From JAYPWI01 sp038135065 (GTDB taxonomy: Bacteria; Actinomycetota; Acidimicrobiia; Acidimicrobiales; Poriferisodalaceae), in contig JAYPWI010000033.1 in the NCBI GenBank assembly GCA_038135065.1, positions 1-36,089 of the forward strand: a stretch of 36,089 nt of DNA, read 5' to 3'. Of the stretch, positions 1-7,992 are shown one piece after another; the stretch's first letter is position 1; the number at the start of each line of letters is the position of its first letter. A program made the position numbers and the translations under genes. Under the pieces are notes generated by a model that searched no databases, was not told the origin of the DNA, and worked only from the letters and a program-made list of their open reading frames with translations.

Positions 1-88
1 AATCGTCACCCTCGACCTCGCCAATGACGACGATGTTCGGGTCACCGCCGACATCGACCACAACAACGACCTCGTCGGGGTGGGGTAG
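1..88 (+). pseudogene. 3' end of an upstream delta-60 repeat reading frame ending at an in-frame TAG
   Basis: Frame 2 is open from the window edge and reads ...ADIDHNNDLVGVG, then TAG at 86-88, then ATDGTGDLAIFRV in the same frame. The residues on both sides of the stop together make one normal delta-60 repeat unit. Compare the later copy ADGRYVIAGF-ATDGGHTDVVLIRL, where the stop position is occupied by Phe. The stop therefore cuts a repeat rather than separating two genes. The true N-terminus, which should carry a secretion signal, lies outside the window. A nonsense mutation or a sequence error (for example TAC or TTG read as TAG) explains this equally well. Confidence 0.6.
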
Positions 89-124
89 GCGACCGACGGT
101 ACCGGCGACCTCGCCATCTTCCGG

Positions 125-1987
125 GTGACGTCGGGAGGCACTGTCGACGGGAGCTTCGGGACCGGCGGGATCTTCACGCACGACGCGGGCGGCTTCGACG
201 TCGGCTACGACCTCGTGACCCAAGCGGACAGCAAGATCGTCGCAGTAGGCCTGACCTCCGCAGGTGCGGGTGGCGACATGCTCGTCGTTCGGGTCGACTA
301 CGAAGGAGCCCTCGACCCCACCTTCGGCTCGGGGGGAGCCACCATGATCGGCATCGGAGGCGGGGCCGACGGCGCGACGGGCATCGCCCAGCAAGCCGAT
401 GGGCGCTACGTCATTGCGGGCTTCGCCACCGACGGCGGCCACACCGACGTCGTCCTGATCAGACTCAACGCTGACGGAAGCCCTGATCCGACCTTCGGCA
501 CCACAGGGCAGGTCCGTATCGATCAGGGCGGGGCGGACGACATGTCCTTGAAGCTGTTCGGACGGGCCGATGACGGTGTCGTCCTCATCGCCGCCACGGA
601 CGACGGCACCGAACGCCTCATGCTCGTTCAGCTCGAAGCGGACGGCTCCCCGACGCCGGGATTCGGAACCGACGGGGTGCTGGTCACCGACACCGAACTC
701 TCGGCCGATGCCACTCCGGGAGCTGCACTGCTCGATGATGGCTCCCTCCTCGTCGCAACCGGCGTGACCGGCGCTGGGAAGGACGTCATGGTGGCGAAGT
801 TCTTGCCTGACGGCACACCGGACACCTCGTTCGGCACTGATGGGTCCGTCGTGGTGGACCGAGCCGGAGGCGATGACACTGCCCGGAGCCTCCAGCTGCA
901 GCTCGACGGAAAGATCCTGATCGGCGGTACGACGGGGAGCGGAGCGGCAGCGGACATGGCAGTACTCCGACTCCACGCGAGTGGCACGGTCGACACCGGC
1001 TTCGGAACCGATGGCTGGCAGACCATCGACCCTGCTGGCGGTGCCGATGACGGCTTCGTAGTCCTCGCGGGAACAGCAGGCCAGGTGACGATTGCCGGAA
1101 CGGCCGATATGGGGGGCCACCTCGACATCGCAATAGCCAGCCTCAGCATCGAACCGGATCCGGGCTACTGGCTCCTCGACAGCGGCGGCGCGGTCTACTC
1201 CTTCGGGGGAGCATCAGACATCGATGTTGACCCCCTCCCTGAGGGTCGCCACGCTCTTGCGATCGAGGCCACGAGCACGGGCTTCGGTTTCTGGGTCCTC
1301 GACTCGGAAGGCGAGTTCCATCACTACGGAGATGCGTTCAACCTCGTCGATATCGACATGAGCGTCCTTTCTCCGCTGGTCGACTACGCCATCGCCGACG
1401 ATGCGCCCGAAGAGATCGTGGCCGTCGACATGATGGAATCTGGCGCAGGTGTGTACATCTTCACCTCCGCTGGTCGCGTCATCGTGCGCGGCTATGCACC
1501 TGACCACGGCGGACTCACCGGCACGCAGCTCAACTCTCCCATCATCCACGCCGGCTTGGACCCCGACGGCGACGGCTACTGGATGCTCGCCGCGGACGGT
1601 GGGGTGTTCGCCTTCGAGGCGGCGTACCACGGCTCCATCCCTGAATACGTCGCCAGCCTGGATCTGGGCATCACTGCGGAAGCCTGGCTGAACCAGCCAG
1701 TGGTCGGGATGACACCGGATCCACTCGGCATGGGCTATTGGATGATCGCAGCCGACGGTGGCGTATTCAGCTTCGGCGATGTCCCGTTCCAAGGCTCGAT
1801 CCCGGGCGTTCTACCCGACGGGGTCAACCTCAATGCTCCGATCATCGGCATGGTCGCCTACGGCGACGGCTACCTGATGCTCGGGAGTGACGGTGGGGTG
1901 TTCAACTTCAGCGACCTCGACTTCGACGGGTCGCTCGGCGACAATCCCCCAGAGGACCCGGTCGTCGATCTTGCGCCCCTGTCGTGA
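125..1987 (+). CDS. Delta-60 repeat / GYW-repeat putative secreted protein (part downstream of an internal TAG)
   Basis: As written the 620-residue frame would start at GTG 125, but it has no signal peptide and no clear ribosome binding site. It continues the repeat pattern of the frame before the TAG at 86-88, so GTG 125 is probably not a natural start. Residues 1-340 hold six FG[TS]xG-type motifs (GSFGTGG, PTFGSGG, PTFGTTG, PGFGTDG, TSFGTDG, TGFGTDG) spaced about 50-55 residues apart, the hallmark of delta-60 repeats, which are thought to form a beta-propeller-like fold. From about residue 345 to the end a second repeat type appears: GYWLLDSGGAVYSFG, GYWMLAADGGVFAF, GYWMIAADGGVFSFG, GYLMLGSDGGVFNF. 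Such repeats are common in large secreted proteins of Acidimicrobiia. A cell-surface or extracellular binding role is an inference; no catalytic motif is seen. The next gene is a paralogue of the C-terminal half. Confidence 0.75.
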   Translation: MTSGGTVDGSFGTGGIFTHDAGGFDVGYDLVTQADSKIVAVGLTSAGAGGDMLVVRVDYEGALDPTFGSGGATMIGIGGGADGATGIAQQADGRYVIAGFATDGGHTDVVLIRLNADGSPDPTFGTTGQVRIDQGGADDMSLKLFGRADDGVVLIAATDDGTERLMLVQLEADGSPTPGFGTDGVLVTDTELSADATPGAALLDDGSLLVATGVTGAGKDVMVAKFLPDGTPDTSFGTDGSVVVDRAGGDDTARSLQLQLDGKILIGGTTGSGAAADMAVLRLHASGTVDTGFGTDGWQTIDPAGGADDGFVVLAGTAGQVTIAGTADMGGHLDIAIASLSIEPDPGYWLLDSGGAVYSFGGASDIDVDPLPEGRHALAIEATSTGFGFWVLDSEGEFHHYGDAFNLVDIDMSVLSPLVDYAIADDAPEEIVAVDMMESGAGVYIFTSAGRVIVRGYAPDHGGLTGTQLNSPIIHAGLDPDGDGYWMLAADGGVFAFEAAYHGSIPEYVASLDLGITAEAWLNQPVVGMTPDPLGMGYWMIAADGGVFSFGDVPFQGSIPGVLPDGVNLNAPIIGMVAYGDGYLMLGSDGGVFNFSDLDFDGSLGDNPPEDPVVDLAPLS

Positions 1988-2103
1988 TGCACCAGTGACG
2001 TGAGCGCCTCCTCAGGCCATTCGCATTCCCTCACAGATGCGCGCGCCATTGCCGATAGGGCCTTGCAATGTGCCGGACGCCCGGCCTGTAGGCGAAACAG
2101 ACC

Positions 2104-3081
2104 ATGGTTGTATGCAGCTCGGCTCGTGACGTGAGGAGACCTCCACCGCTCGCTCGCGTCATTGCAACGGTCGCCCTGATCGGCGCGTGCCTACTGTGCC
2201 CCTTCTCGACCTCTAGTAGCCGGGCGTCAGCCCACACGGAGCCTCCCTCGGAGGTTCCCCTCGTTCTCTTGGGCGACGACGGATCCGTCCACTTCATCGG
2301 CGGGGAAATGTTCTCCATCCAGGCAGCAACTCGGCAGCCCTCTGGGGCGACGGAGCTCGTAGCCACGTCGAGCGGGCGAGGGTTCTGGATCGCCTACGCC
2401 GACGGCAGCATCGAAGCGGCGGGAGACGCCGTCGATGTGGACCTCGAGATCGCAGGCACGCTCTCCCCTTCCGTCACCTTCGCCGACTCTCCCAGCGCAC
2501 CCGAGGTGCCCATCCACTTGGCCATCGTCGACGATCCACCCTCGGCCGTGCTGTTCACGTCAGCGGGTCGGGTCATCGCCAGCAACCCCTCCCACCACGT
2601 GGGCGACCTGTTCGGACAGCTCCTCAATGCCCCGATCGTCGACGCCGCGCTCGACAGCGACGGTAGCGGCTACATCCTCCTGGGAGCCGATGGCGGGGTC
2701 TTCGCGTTCCAGGCCGACTACTCGGGTTCGATTCCCCAGGTCCTCGGGCGGGCGACCGCGCAGGACGGCGCCCCGGTCACACTCGCTGCACCCGCGGTGC
2801 AGCTGCTGCAGGCGCCGGGCGGTGGTTACTGGATCATCACGGAAGACGGCGGAGTGTTCTCGTTCGGTGGCGCTCCGTTCCTGGGCTCCGTCCCCGGGGT
2901 TCTCCCCCCGGGCACGGGTCTCAACGGCCCCATCGTGGGTGGCCTGCCCTATGGCAATGGCTACCTGCTCGTCGGCAGCGACGGCGGCACCTTCAACTTC
3001 AGCAACCAGCCCTACCCGGGCCGACTGATCCCCTACGCCGGAATGCCCGAGATCGTTGCCGTCGGTGCGGCCAGGTCCTGA
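2104..3081 (+). CDS. Secreted GYW-repeat protein
   Basis: 325 residues. The N-terminus has a positively charged stretch (RRPPPLAR) followed by a hydrophobic run (VIATVALIGACLLCPF) and an Ala-Ser-Ala-like cleavage region near residue 45, so it looks exported. The start ATG 2104 has no good ribosome binding site; GTG 2131 would give a cleaner signal peptide and is a real alternative. The mature part has no delta-60 repeats but shares the GYW-type repeats of the preceding gene: GYILLGADGGVFAF, GYWIITEDGGVFSFG and GYLLVGSDGGTFNF, plus the linker motif GSVPGVLPPGTGLNGPIVG, matched by GSIPGVLPDGVNLNAPIIG upstream. The two genes are thus tandem paralogues over about 270 residues. Function unknown; a secreted surface protein is likely. 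It is convergent with the carboxylase gene 20 bp downstream. Confidence 0.75.
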   Translation: MVVCSSARDVRRPPPLARVIATVALIGACLLCPFSTSSSRASAHTEPPSEVPLVLLGDDGSVHFIGGEMFSIQAATRQPSGATELVATSSGRGFWIAYADGSIEAAGDAVDVDLEIAGTLSPSVTFADSPSAPEVPIHLAIVDDPPSAVLFTSAGRVIASNPSHHVGDLFGQLLNAPIVDAALDSDGSGYILLGADGGVFAFQADYSGSIPQVLGRATAQDGAPVTLAAPAVQLLQAPGGGYWIITEDGGVFSFGGAPFLGSVPGVLPPGTGLNGPIVGGLPYGNGYLLVGSDGGTFNFSNQPYPGRLIPYAGMPEIVAVGAARS

Positions 3082-3101
3082 CCCCAGTACCTCACCCGTC
3101 C

Positions 3102-4667
3102 TCAGGGACGAAAGGTCCTTCCCGACGGCCCAACTGGCCCCGCACCCATTGCACGGTAAGCCCCCTCCACCCAGGAGCAGAGGGCGGGCCTCGTGTCAGC
3201 CGGGTCGATGATGTCCTCCACTCCGAACACCTCTGCAGTGCGGAATGGCGAGGTCACCTGCTGGTACTCCAGTTCGAGACGAGCTCGAGTCGCAGCCGGG
3301 TCATCAGATGCCTCGATGTCCCGTCGGTAGGCAGCATCCACGCCTCCACGAAGGGGCAGGCTGCCCCATTCGGCTGACGGCCACGCCACCCTGAAGGTGT
3401 AGCGGGCCGGATTTCGGTGGCTGGCCCCTGCTGCGCCGTAGGCCCGACGCACGATCACCGACGCCCAGGGCACGTCCGCCTCGTACACGGCCGACAACAC
3501 CCTGGTGCCTGCACGCAGGACCCCGGCTCGCTCTGCGTCGAGCCCGATGAGCATGCCCGGGTGGTCCATGAAGGCCACCACCGGCAGGTGGAAGGTGTCA
3601 GCCATATCGATGAGGCGCACAAGCTTGTCTGCCGCTTGGGCGGACAAGCCTCCCCCGTCGTAGCGACCGTCGTTGGCCAACATCACGACGGGGTAGCCGT
3701 CGAGGCGGCCGAGCATGCCCACCGCCGCCCGGGCATGCCCGGCTGCGATCTCGGTCAACGAACCCGCGTCGGCAACGGCCTCCAGCAGGCGACGGATGTC
3801 GATCGGTCGGGACGAGCGCGGAACGATCGACCGTAACTCTGGGGCGGTGCGGCCTGGGTCATCGTCTGCCGCAGCACGGGGCGGAAGCTGCCAGACATTC
3901 GACGGGAGATAGCCGAGGACGCGACGGACGAGGTCGAGGGCCTCCTGCTCAGTATCGACGGCGGCGTCCACCGCTCCCGATCTGGTCGCTTCCCGCCACC
4001 CACCCAAGGATTCCTTGTCGATGTCGACCCCGCGGGCCGCCTTCACCAGCTGTGGGCCGGCAACGAAGACCTGGGCCTGTTCCTTGACCATCACCGAGAA
4101 GTGGGCTGCGGTGACCTCAATGGCCGGAAGCCCCGCCAGCGAGCCGAGCGCAGCCGACACCACCGGAACTCGCGAGAGATTGGACACCGAGAACTCCCAA
4201 CCCGGCACCGTCGGCACGTAGGTGGCTCCGAGCGTCTTCAGACCCCGGACACTGGCCCCCACACCTTCGATCAGACGAACGAGGGGCACCTTCAGGTCAT
4301 GCGCCATCTGCTCGGCCGCCGGCCGCTTGTCCATGAGGCCACCCTCGATGGCCCCTCCTCGCACCGTGTAGTCATAGCCCGACACCACCGCAGGCCGCCC
4401 GTCGACCTCCATCGTGCCGTAGAGGAAATTCGCGGGGGTGACCCCGACCAGGTTGCCGTCGTCGTCATAGTGGGCCCGACCGGCCAGTCGGCCCACCTCG
4501 GCGAAGGTTCCGTTGTCAGCCAGGGCGTCGAACCGGTCGCGCACCGTCAGCCGACCCTTGGCCCGGTGGGCGGCCACCGCTTCGGGGCCGCCCATGGCTC
4601 GGCCGAACTCGATCCGTGTCTCGAGTTCGGCCAGTTCGTCGTCCCAGGCCCCATCCTCGGAACTCAT
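3102..4667 (-). CDS. Acyl-CoA carboxylase, carboxyltransferase (beta) subunit
   Basis: 521 residues, the usual size for PccB/MccB/AccD-type subunits, which move the carboxyl group from biotin to an acyl-CoA. The N-terminus has the family pattern GGPEAVAAHRAKGRLTVRDR, followed by NFLYGTMEVDGRPAVVSGYD and the glycine-rich RGGAIEGGLMDKR, and then the second crotonase-like half (NDGRYDGGGLSAQAADK, VIVRRAYGAAGA). Start: ATG 4667 is preferred because GGGAG lies 10 nt upstream; GTG 4676 would sit only 2 nt from it. There is no biotin carboxylase or biotin carrier gene nearby, so the partner subunit must be encoded elsewhere. The acyl-CoA substrate (propionyl-, acetyl-, methylcrotonyl- or geranyl-type) cannot be read from the sequence. 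It lies downstream of the BVMO gene on the same strand with a 58-bp gap and may be co-transcribed. Confidence 0.85.
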   Translation of the reverse strand: MSSEDGAWDDELAELETRIEFGRAMGGPEAVAAHRAKGRLTVRDRFDALADNGTFAEVGRLAGRAHYDDDGNLVGVTPANFLYGTMEVDGRPAVVSGYDYTVRGGAIEGGLMDKRPAAEQMAHDLKVPLVRLIEGVGASVRGLKTLGATYVPTVPGWEFSVSNLSRVPVVSAALGSLAGLPAIEVTAAHFSVMVKEQAQVFVAGPQLVKAARGVDIDKESLGGWREATRSGAVDAAVDTEQEALDLVRRVLGYLPSNVWQLPPRAAADDDPGRTAPELRSIVPRSSRPIDIRRLLEAVADAGSLTEIAAGHARAAVGMLGRLDGYPVVMLANDGRYDGGGLSAQAADKLVRLIDMADTFHLPVVAFMDHPGMLIGLDAERAGVLRAGTRVLSAVYEADVPWASVIVRRAYGAAGASHRNPARYTFRVAWPSAEWGSLPLRGGVDAAYRRDIEASDDPAATRARLELEYQQVTSPFRTAEVFGVEDIIDPADTRPALCSWVEGAYRAMGAGPVGPSGRTFRP

Positions 4668-4725
4668 CGCACGCACTACTCCCGCATCTTGCCCCGGAAC
4701 GCCTAGTAGCCCTTGACCTGCCCGT

Positions 4726-6582
4726 TCAGCTCGTGGCCCCGAAGACGTACGGGCTCAGACTCTCCTGGGCCTCTTCCCGGTAGGTGTGCCAGCGTCGCCC
4801 GCCGTAGTAGGCGAGGCTGCCCGGCTCTGCATCGCCATGGCCGTTGTAATAGGACAGGCAGTCGCGTAGCGGGGCGCTGGCGATATCGGCGTCCCGGCAA
4901 TGAGCCGCGTAGTCGGCCTCAGCTGCTGCGTCGACGTCCACCACCTGCTCGTCGCGGTCCCTCATAGTGGTCAGCACCCACGCGATGTAGTTGGCGTGGG
5001 CGTCGATCACGTCGGTGAAGTTGAAGCTGCCGCCCCCGCCCTGTGGGCCCGACACGATGAACAGATTGGGGAACCCCTCCGAATGCACCCCGAGGAAGGT
5101 TCGGGTTCCCTCGCTCGCCCATTTGTCGCTGAGGGTCTGGCCATGGCGACCCTTGATCATGTTGAAGGTCGCGGCCGCCATCCACTGGAACCCTGTGGCG
5201 TAGATGAGCACGTCGAGGGGGTACTCCACCCCGTTGTGCACCACCCCGGCTTCGTTGATGTGCTCCACGCCCATGGGCGCGGTGTCCACCAGGTGCACGT
5301 GGTCCAGGTTGAACGATGGCAGGTACTCGTCGTGGAACGTGGGCCGCTTGCACCCATATGGGTAGTACGGCTTGAGGGCCGCTGCCGTTGCCGGATCGTC
5401 GACGATGGCGTCGATACGGCCCCGGATCTGCTCCATGATGGCGAAGTTCTCGTCCAGCTGGCGCTGGGTCCACTGCTCGGGGGTCAACCGCTCCTTGGTG
5501 CGCTGACGTTCCCGGAAGTCGGCGATCTCTCCCGACAGGTAGTCGTCCTTGGCTCGCACCGCGGTACGCAGCTCCGAGATGGCTGCGAACCTGGCCCTCC
5601 GGGTCCGGGCCCAGCCGTCCTCCTCGGCCCAGCGGGCCATCTCCTCATCGGTGGTGGCCCGCTGTTCTCTGACGTCGATGGTCGACGGAGTGCGCTGGAA
5701 CACGAACAGCTCACCGGCCACCTTGGCCAATTCGGGCACCACCTGCACAGCGGTGGCCCCGGTACCGATGATGCCGACCCGCTTGCCCGCCAAGTCGACG
5801 TCGTAGTCCCAGCGTGACGTGTGGAACGAGGTGCCGGCGAAGTCGGCCATCCCCTCGATGCGGGCCAGTTTCGGGGTTGTCAGGATGCCGTTGGCCAGGA
5901 TCACGAAGCGGGCCCGCATCGCATCACCCCGGTCGGTCCGCACCACCCAGCGGGCCTGGTCTTCGTCCCACTCCGTGGATTCGACGGTGGTGTGGAACAG
6001 GCAGCGTTCGTAGAACCCGAATTTGGTGGCCATCTGCTGGCAGTACTCGAAGATCTCGAACCCCGACGCGAACTTCATGGTCGGGACGTAGTCCATCTCC
6101 TCGAGGAGGGGCATGTAGCTGTACGACTCCACGTCACAGGCCACGCCGGGGTACCGGTTCCAGTACCACGTGCCGCCGACGTCCCCGCCCTTCTCGCAGA
6201 ACCGGATGTCCTCGAACCCAAGGCTGCGTAGCTTGTGCCACAGCAGCAACCCGGCAAAGCCGGCACCCACCACGAGGATCTCGCACTCGTCGTCGAGGGC
6301 CGGACGTTCGACGGGAGCCGACGAGTGGACATCGGTCAGATACGAGGCGAAGTCCCCTTCCATCGCCATGTAATCGGCAGCCCCTCGTCGGGCCTCCTTG
6401 TACTCCCGATAGCGGGCCTGCTCCTCGGCATCGAAGACGGCACCCGCCGGCTCGTCGGGTAGTTCGGTCAGCTCACCGCCCACGACCCGGTACCCGCTGC
6501 CCTTGATGCGGTCCGAAGCCGGCTGAGCCCTCGTGTCGAAGCTTTTGCGTCCCGTCTGCGAATCGATGCTGATCGCTGGCAT
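4726..6582 (-). CDS. Flavin-containing Baeyer-Villiger-type monooxygenase
   Basis: 618 residues. Family members use FAD, NADPH and O2 to turn ketones into esters or lactones. The FAD Rossmann motif GAGFAG is at residues 106-111 and GTWYWNRYPG at 137-146. The Baeyer-Villiger fingerprint FxGxxxHxxxWD (FAGTSFHTSRWD) is at 248-259, directly followed by the NADPH Rossmann motif GTGATA at 273-278. A longer frame to GTG 6663 exists, but ATG 6582 has a strong ribosome binding site (GGGGGAGGA, 5 nt before ATG), so the shorter start is right. An N-terminal extension of about 95 residues before the FAD fold resembles the long-form BVMOs. A TACGAT -10 box at 6608-6613 would give a short leader. The gene is divergent from the LLM oxidoreductase gene. 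A role in cyclic ketone, steroid or terpenoid breakdown is an inference. Confidence 0.9.
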   Translation of the reverse strand: MPAISIDSQTGRKSFDTRAQPASDRIKGSGYRVVGGELTELPDEPAGAVFDAEEQARYREYKEARRGAADYMAMEGDFASYLTDVHSSAPVERPALDDECEILVVGAGFAGLLLWHKLRSLGFEDIRFCEKGGDVGGTWYWNRYPGVACDVESYSYMPLLEEMDYVPTMKFASGFEIFEYCQQMATKFGFYERCLFHTTVESTEWDEDQARWVVRTDRGDAMRARFVILANGILTTPKLARIEGMADFAGTSFHTSRWDYDVDLAGKRVGIIGTGATAVQVVPELAKVAGELFVFQRTPSTIDVREQRATTDEEMARWAEEDGWARTRRARFAAISELRTAVRAKDDYLSGEIADFRERQRTKERLTPEQWTQRQLDENFAIMEQIRGRIDAIVDDPATAAALKPYYPYGCKRPTFHDEYLPSFNLDHVHLVDTAPMGVEHINEAGVVHNGVEYPLDVLIYATGFQWMAAATFNMIKGRHGQTLSDKWASEGTRTFLGVHSEGFPNLFIVSGPQGGGGSFNFTDVIDAHANYIAWVLTTMRDRDEQVVDVDAAAEADYAAHCRDADIASAPLRDCLSYYNGHGDAEPGSLAYYGGRRWHTYREEAQESLSPYVFGATS

Positions 6583-6607
6583 GGCGTCCTCCCCCTGGAT
6601 CGAGCGA

Positions 6608-6613
6608 ATCGTA
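6608..6613 (-). promoter_or_regulatory. -10 box (TACGAT) for the BVMO gene
   Basis: TACGAT fits TANNNT and lies 25 nt before ATG 6582. This predicts a leader of about 18 nt that contains the GGAGG ribosome binding site. No clear -35 element is seen. Confidence 0.4.
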
Positions 6614-6680
6614 CCAGTGCCCTCCTCGCCCGGTCCGAGCCACCACGCCCCGTCCTGCCCCACCCGTCGACCCCAGGCGC

Positions 6681-6686
6681 GACAAT
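6681..6686 (+). promoter_or_regulatory. -10 box (GACAAT) for a leaderless LLM oxidoreductase transcript
   Basis: GACAAT is followed by 6 nt and then ATG 6693, placing the transcription start at or next to the start codon. The only G-rich run (GGGGG) touches the ATG and is too close to act as a ribosome binding site. Confidence 0.45.
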
Positions 6687-6692
6687 CGGGGG

Positions 6693-7556
6693 ATGGACGT
6701 TGGCTTCTTCACTCTCAACACCGATCGCTCGTTCCCTATCGATCGGTTGGCCCGTGAGCTCGAGGACCGGGGCTTCGAATCCCTGTGGGTCGGAGAGCAC
6801 AGCCATTTCCCTGTGCGGGAAGAAACCCCGTACCCCGGCGGCGGCCCCCGACCCGACGCCTACAACCGGATGGCCGATCCCTTCGTCTCGTTGATGGCCG
6901 CCGGAGCGGTGACCGAGCGACTCGTGCTGGGCACTGGTGTCTGCCTCATCCTCGAACGGGACCTCATCGCGACGGCCAAGACGGCGGCCACCCTCGACAT
7001 GTTGACCGGCGGCCGATTGGTGATGGGGATCGGGTGCGGGTGGAACGTCGAGGAACTGCGGAACCATCAGCCCGACCTTCCGTTCAGCCGGCGCTACGGG
7101 GCGATGCGAGAGCGGGTCCACGCCCTCCGAGCCCTGTGGACCGAGGAGGAGGCCGAGTACCACGGCGAACACGTCGACTTCGAGCCGCTGTACTGCTTCC
7201 CCAAGCCGGTGCAGCAACCGGCGCCACCGATCATGCTCGGCCATTGGGGCCCGGTGGGAATCCGCCACGTCATCGAGTACGCCGACGAATGGGGTCCCGT
7301 CGACTCCTTCTTCGAGGACCCCGTGCGACAGGTGGCCGAGTTCCGCCAGCAGTGCGAAGACGCAGGCCGTGACCCCGACAGCATCGAGATCACCATCTTC
7401 GCAGCCGCTCAGCCCCCTATCGGACGGCTCATGGCGTATCGGGAAGCCGGCGCTCGGCGGGTAGTCCTGGGCACCGGCCACCCTGCCCTGCACCTGCCCG
7501 ACAAGGCCCTTCCCTTCATCGAGCGGTACACCGACGCCATCGAGCAGCTCGCGTGA
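6693..7556 (+). CDS. LLM-class flavin oxidoreductase (F420- or FMN-dependent)
   Basis: 287 residues with the bacterial-luciferase TIM-barrel pattern: a short N-terminal strand (MDVGFFTLNTDR), DRGFESLWVGEHSHFP, RLVLGTGVCLILERDLIATAKTAATLDMLTGGR (in pieces), and the signature GIGCGWNVEELRNHQ that precedes the RYGAMRERV helix. This matches the actinobacterial subfamily of probable F420-dependent oxidoreductases. The cofactor cannot be proven from sequence; F420 is the usual choice in Actinobacteria. The gene starts without a spaced ribosome binding site behind a -10 box. It is divergent from the BVMO gene across 110 bp, and the cupin gene follows 52 bp downstream. Pairing of a luciferase-fold enzyme and a BVMO suggests oxidation or reduction of the same ketone-like substrate, which is an inference. 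Confidence 0.88.
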   Translation: MDVGFFTLNTDRSFPIDRLARELEDRGFESLWVGEHSHFPVREETPYPGGGPRPDAYNRMADPFVSLMAAGAVTERLVLGTGVCLILERDLIATAKTAATLDMLTGGRLVMGIGCGWNVEELRNHQPDLPFSRRYGAMRERVHALRALWTEEEAEYHGEHVDFEPLYCFPKPVQQPAPPIMLGHWGPVGIRHVIEYADEWGPVDSFFEDPVRQVAEFRQQCEDAGRDPDSIEITIFAAAQPPIGRLMAYREAGARRVVLGTGHPALHLPDKALPFIERYTDAIEQLA

Positions 7557-7596
7557 ACCCCACGGGCCACGTGCCCTGTCGGGCCCCCACCTTGCG

Positions 7597-7602
7597 GATT
7601 GT
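7597..7602 (+). promoter_or_regulatory. -10-like box (GATTGT) for the cupin gene
   Basis: GATTGT lies 6 nt before ATG 7609, the same geometry as the other leaderless starts in this window. It is a weaker match than most because the first base is G. Confidence 0.3.
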
Positions 7603-7608
7603 TGCCTG

Positions 7609-7992
7609 ATGCCGTACCGGCGCATCGGCCGAACCCCCGATGCCATCGCGCCGGATGGCTCCGAGGTGCGACTGCTGCTGCGCAACCAGCAGGGCAGCAT
7701 GGCTCATTTCACCCTGGAGCCCGGTTCGGTCTCCATGGCCGTCGCTCATCGGACGGTCGAGGAACTGTGGTATTTCACCGCAGGCTCGGGCCAGATGGTG
7801 GTCGGCGATGAGGTGTTCTCCGTCGAGCGCGGCATCTCCGTTCACATTCCGGTCGGACTGCGATTTCAGTTCCGCAGTGACGGCGAGCACCCCCTCGAAG
7901 CGGTTGCGGTGACCATGCCGCCCTGGCCGGGTGACGATGAGGCCACCCCAGCTCCGCCCTACTGGAGCGATGGACCTGATGCCCTGGCCTGA
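7609..7992 (+). CDS. Small cupin-domain protein
   Basis: 127 residues with a single conserved beta-barrel. The segment AHRTVEELWYFTAGSGQMVVGDE corresponds to cupin motif 1 (here with H...E and a G before the turn), and VERGISVHIPVGLRFQF to cupin motif 2, in which the metal-binding His is kept in VHIP. Cupins of this size include sugar isomerase-like, dioxygenase-like and purely binding proteins, so no reaction can be assigned. It follows the LLM oxidoreductase on the same strand and overlaps the end of the convergent membrane protein gene by 34 bp. Confidence 0.75.
   Translation: MPYRRIGRTPDAIAPDGSEVRLLLRNQQGSMAHFTLEPGSVSMAVAHRTVEELWYFTAGSGQMVVGDEVFSVERGISVHIPVGLRFQFRSDGEHPLEAVAVTMPPWPGDDEATPAPPYWSDGPDALA

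Noticed and set aside
4900..5817. 305-codon plus-strand frame opposite the BVMO gene
   Set aside because: The BVMO motifs on the minus strand are complete; the plus frame is rich in His, Gly and Val with no family pattern.
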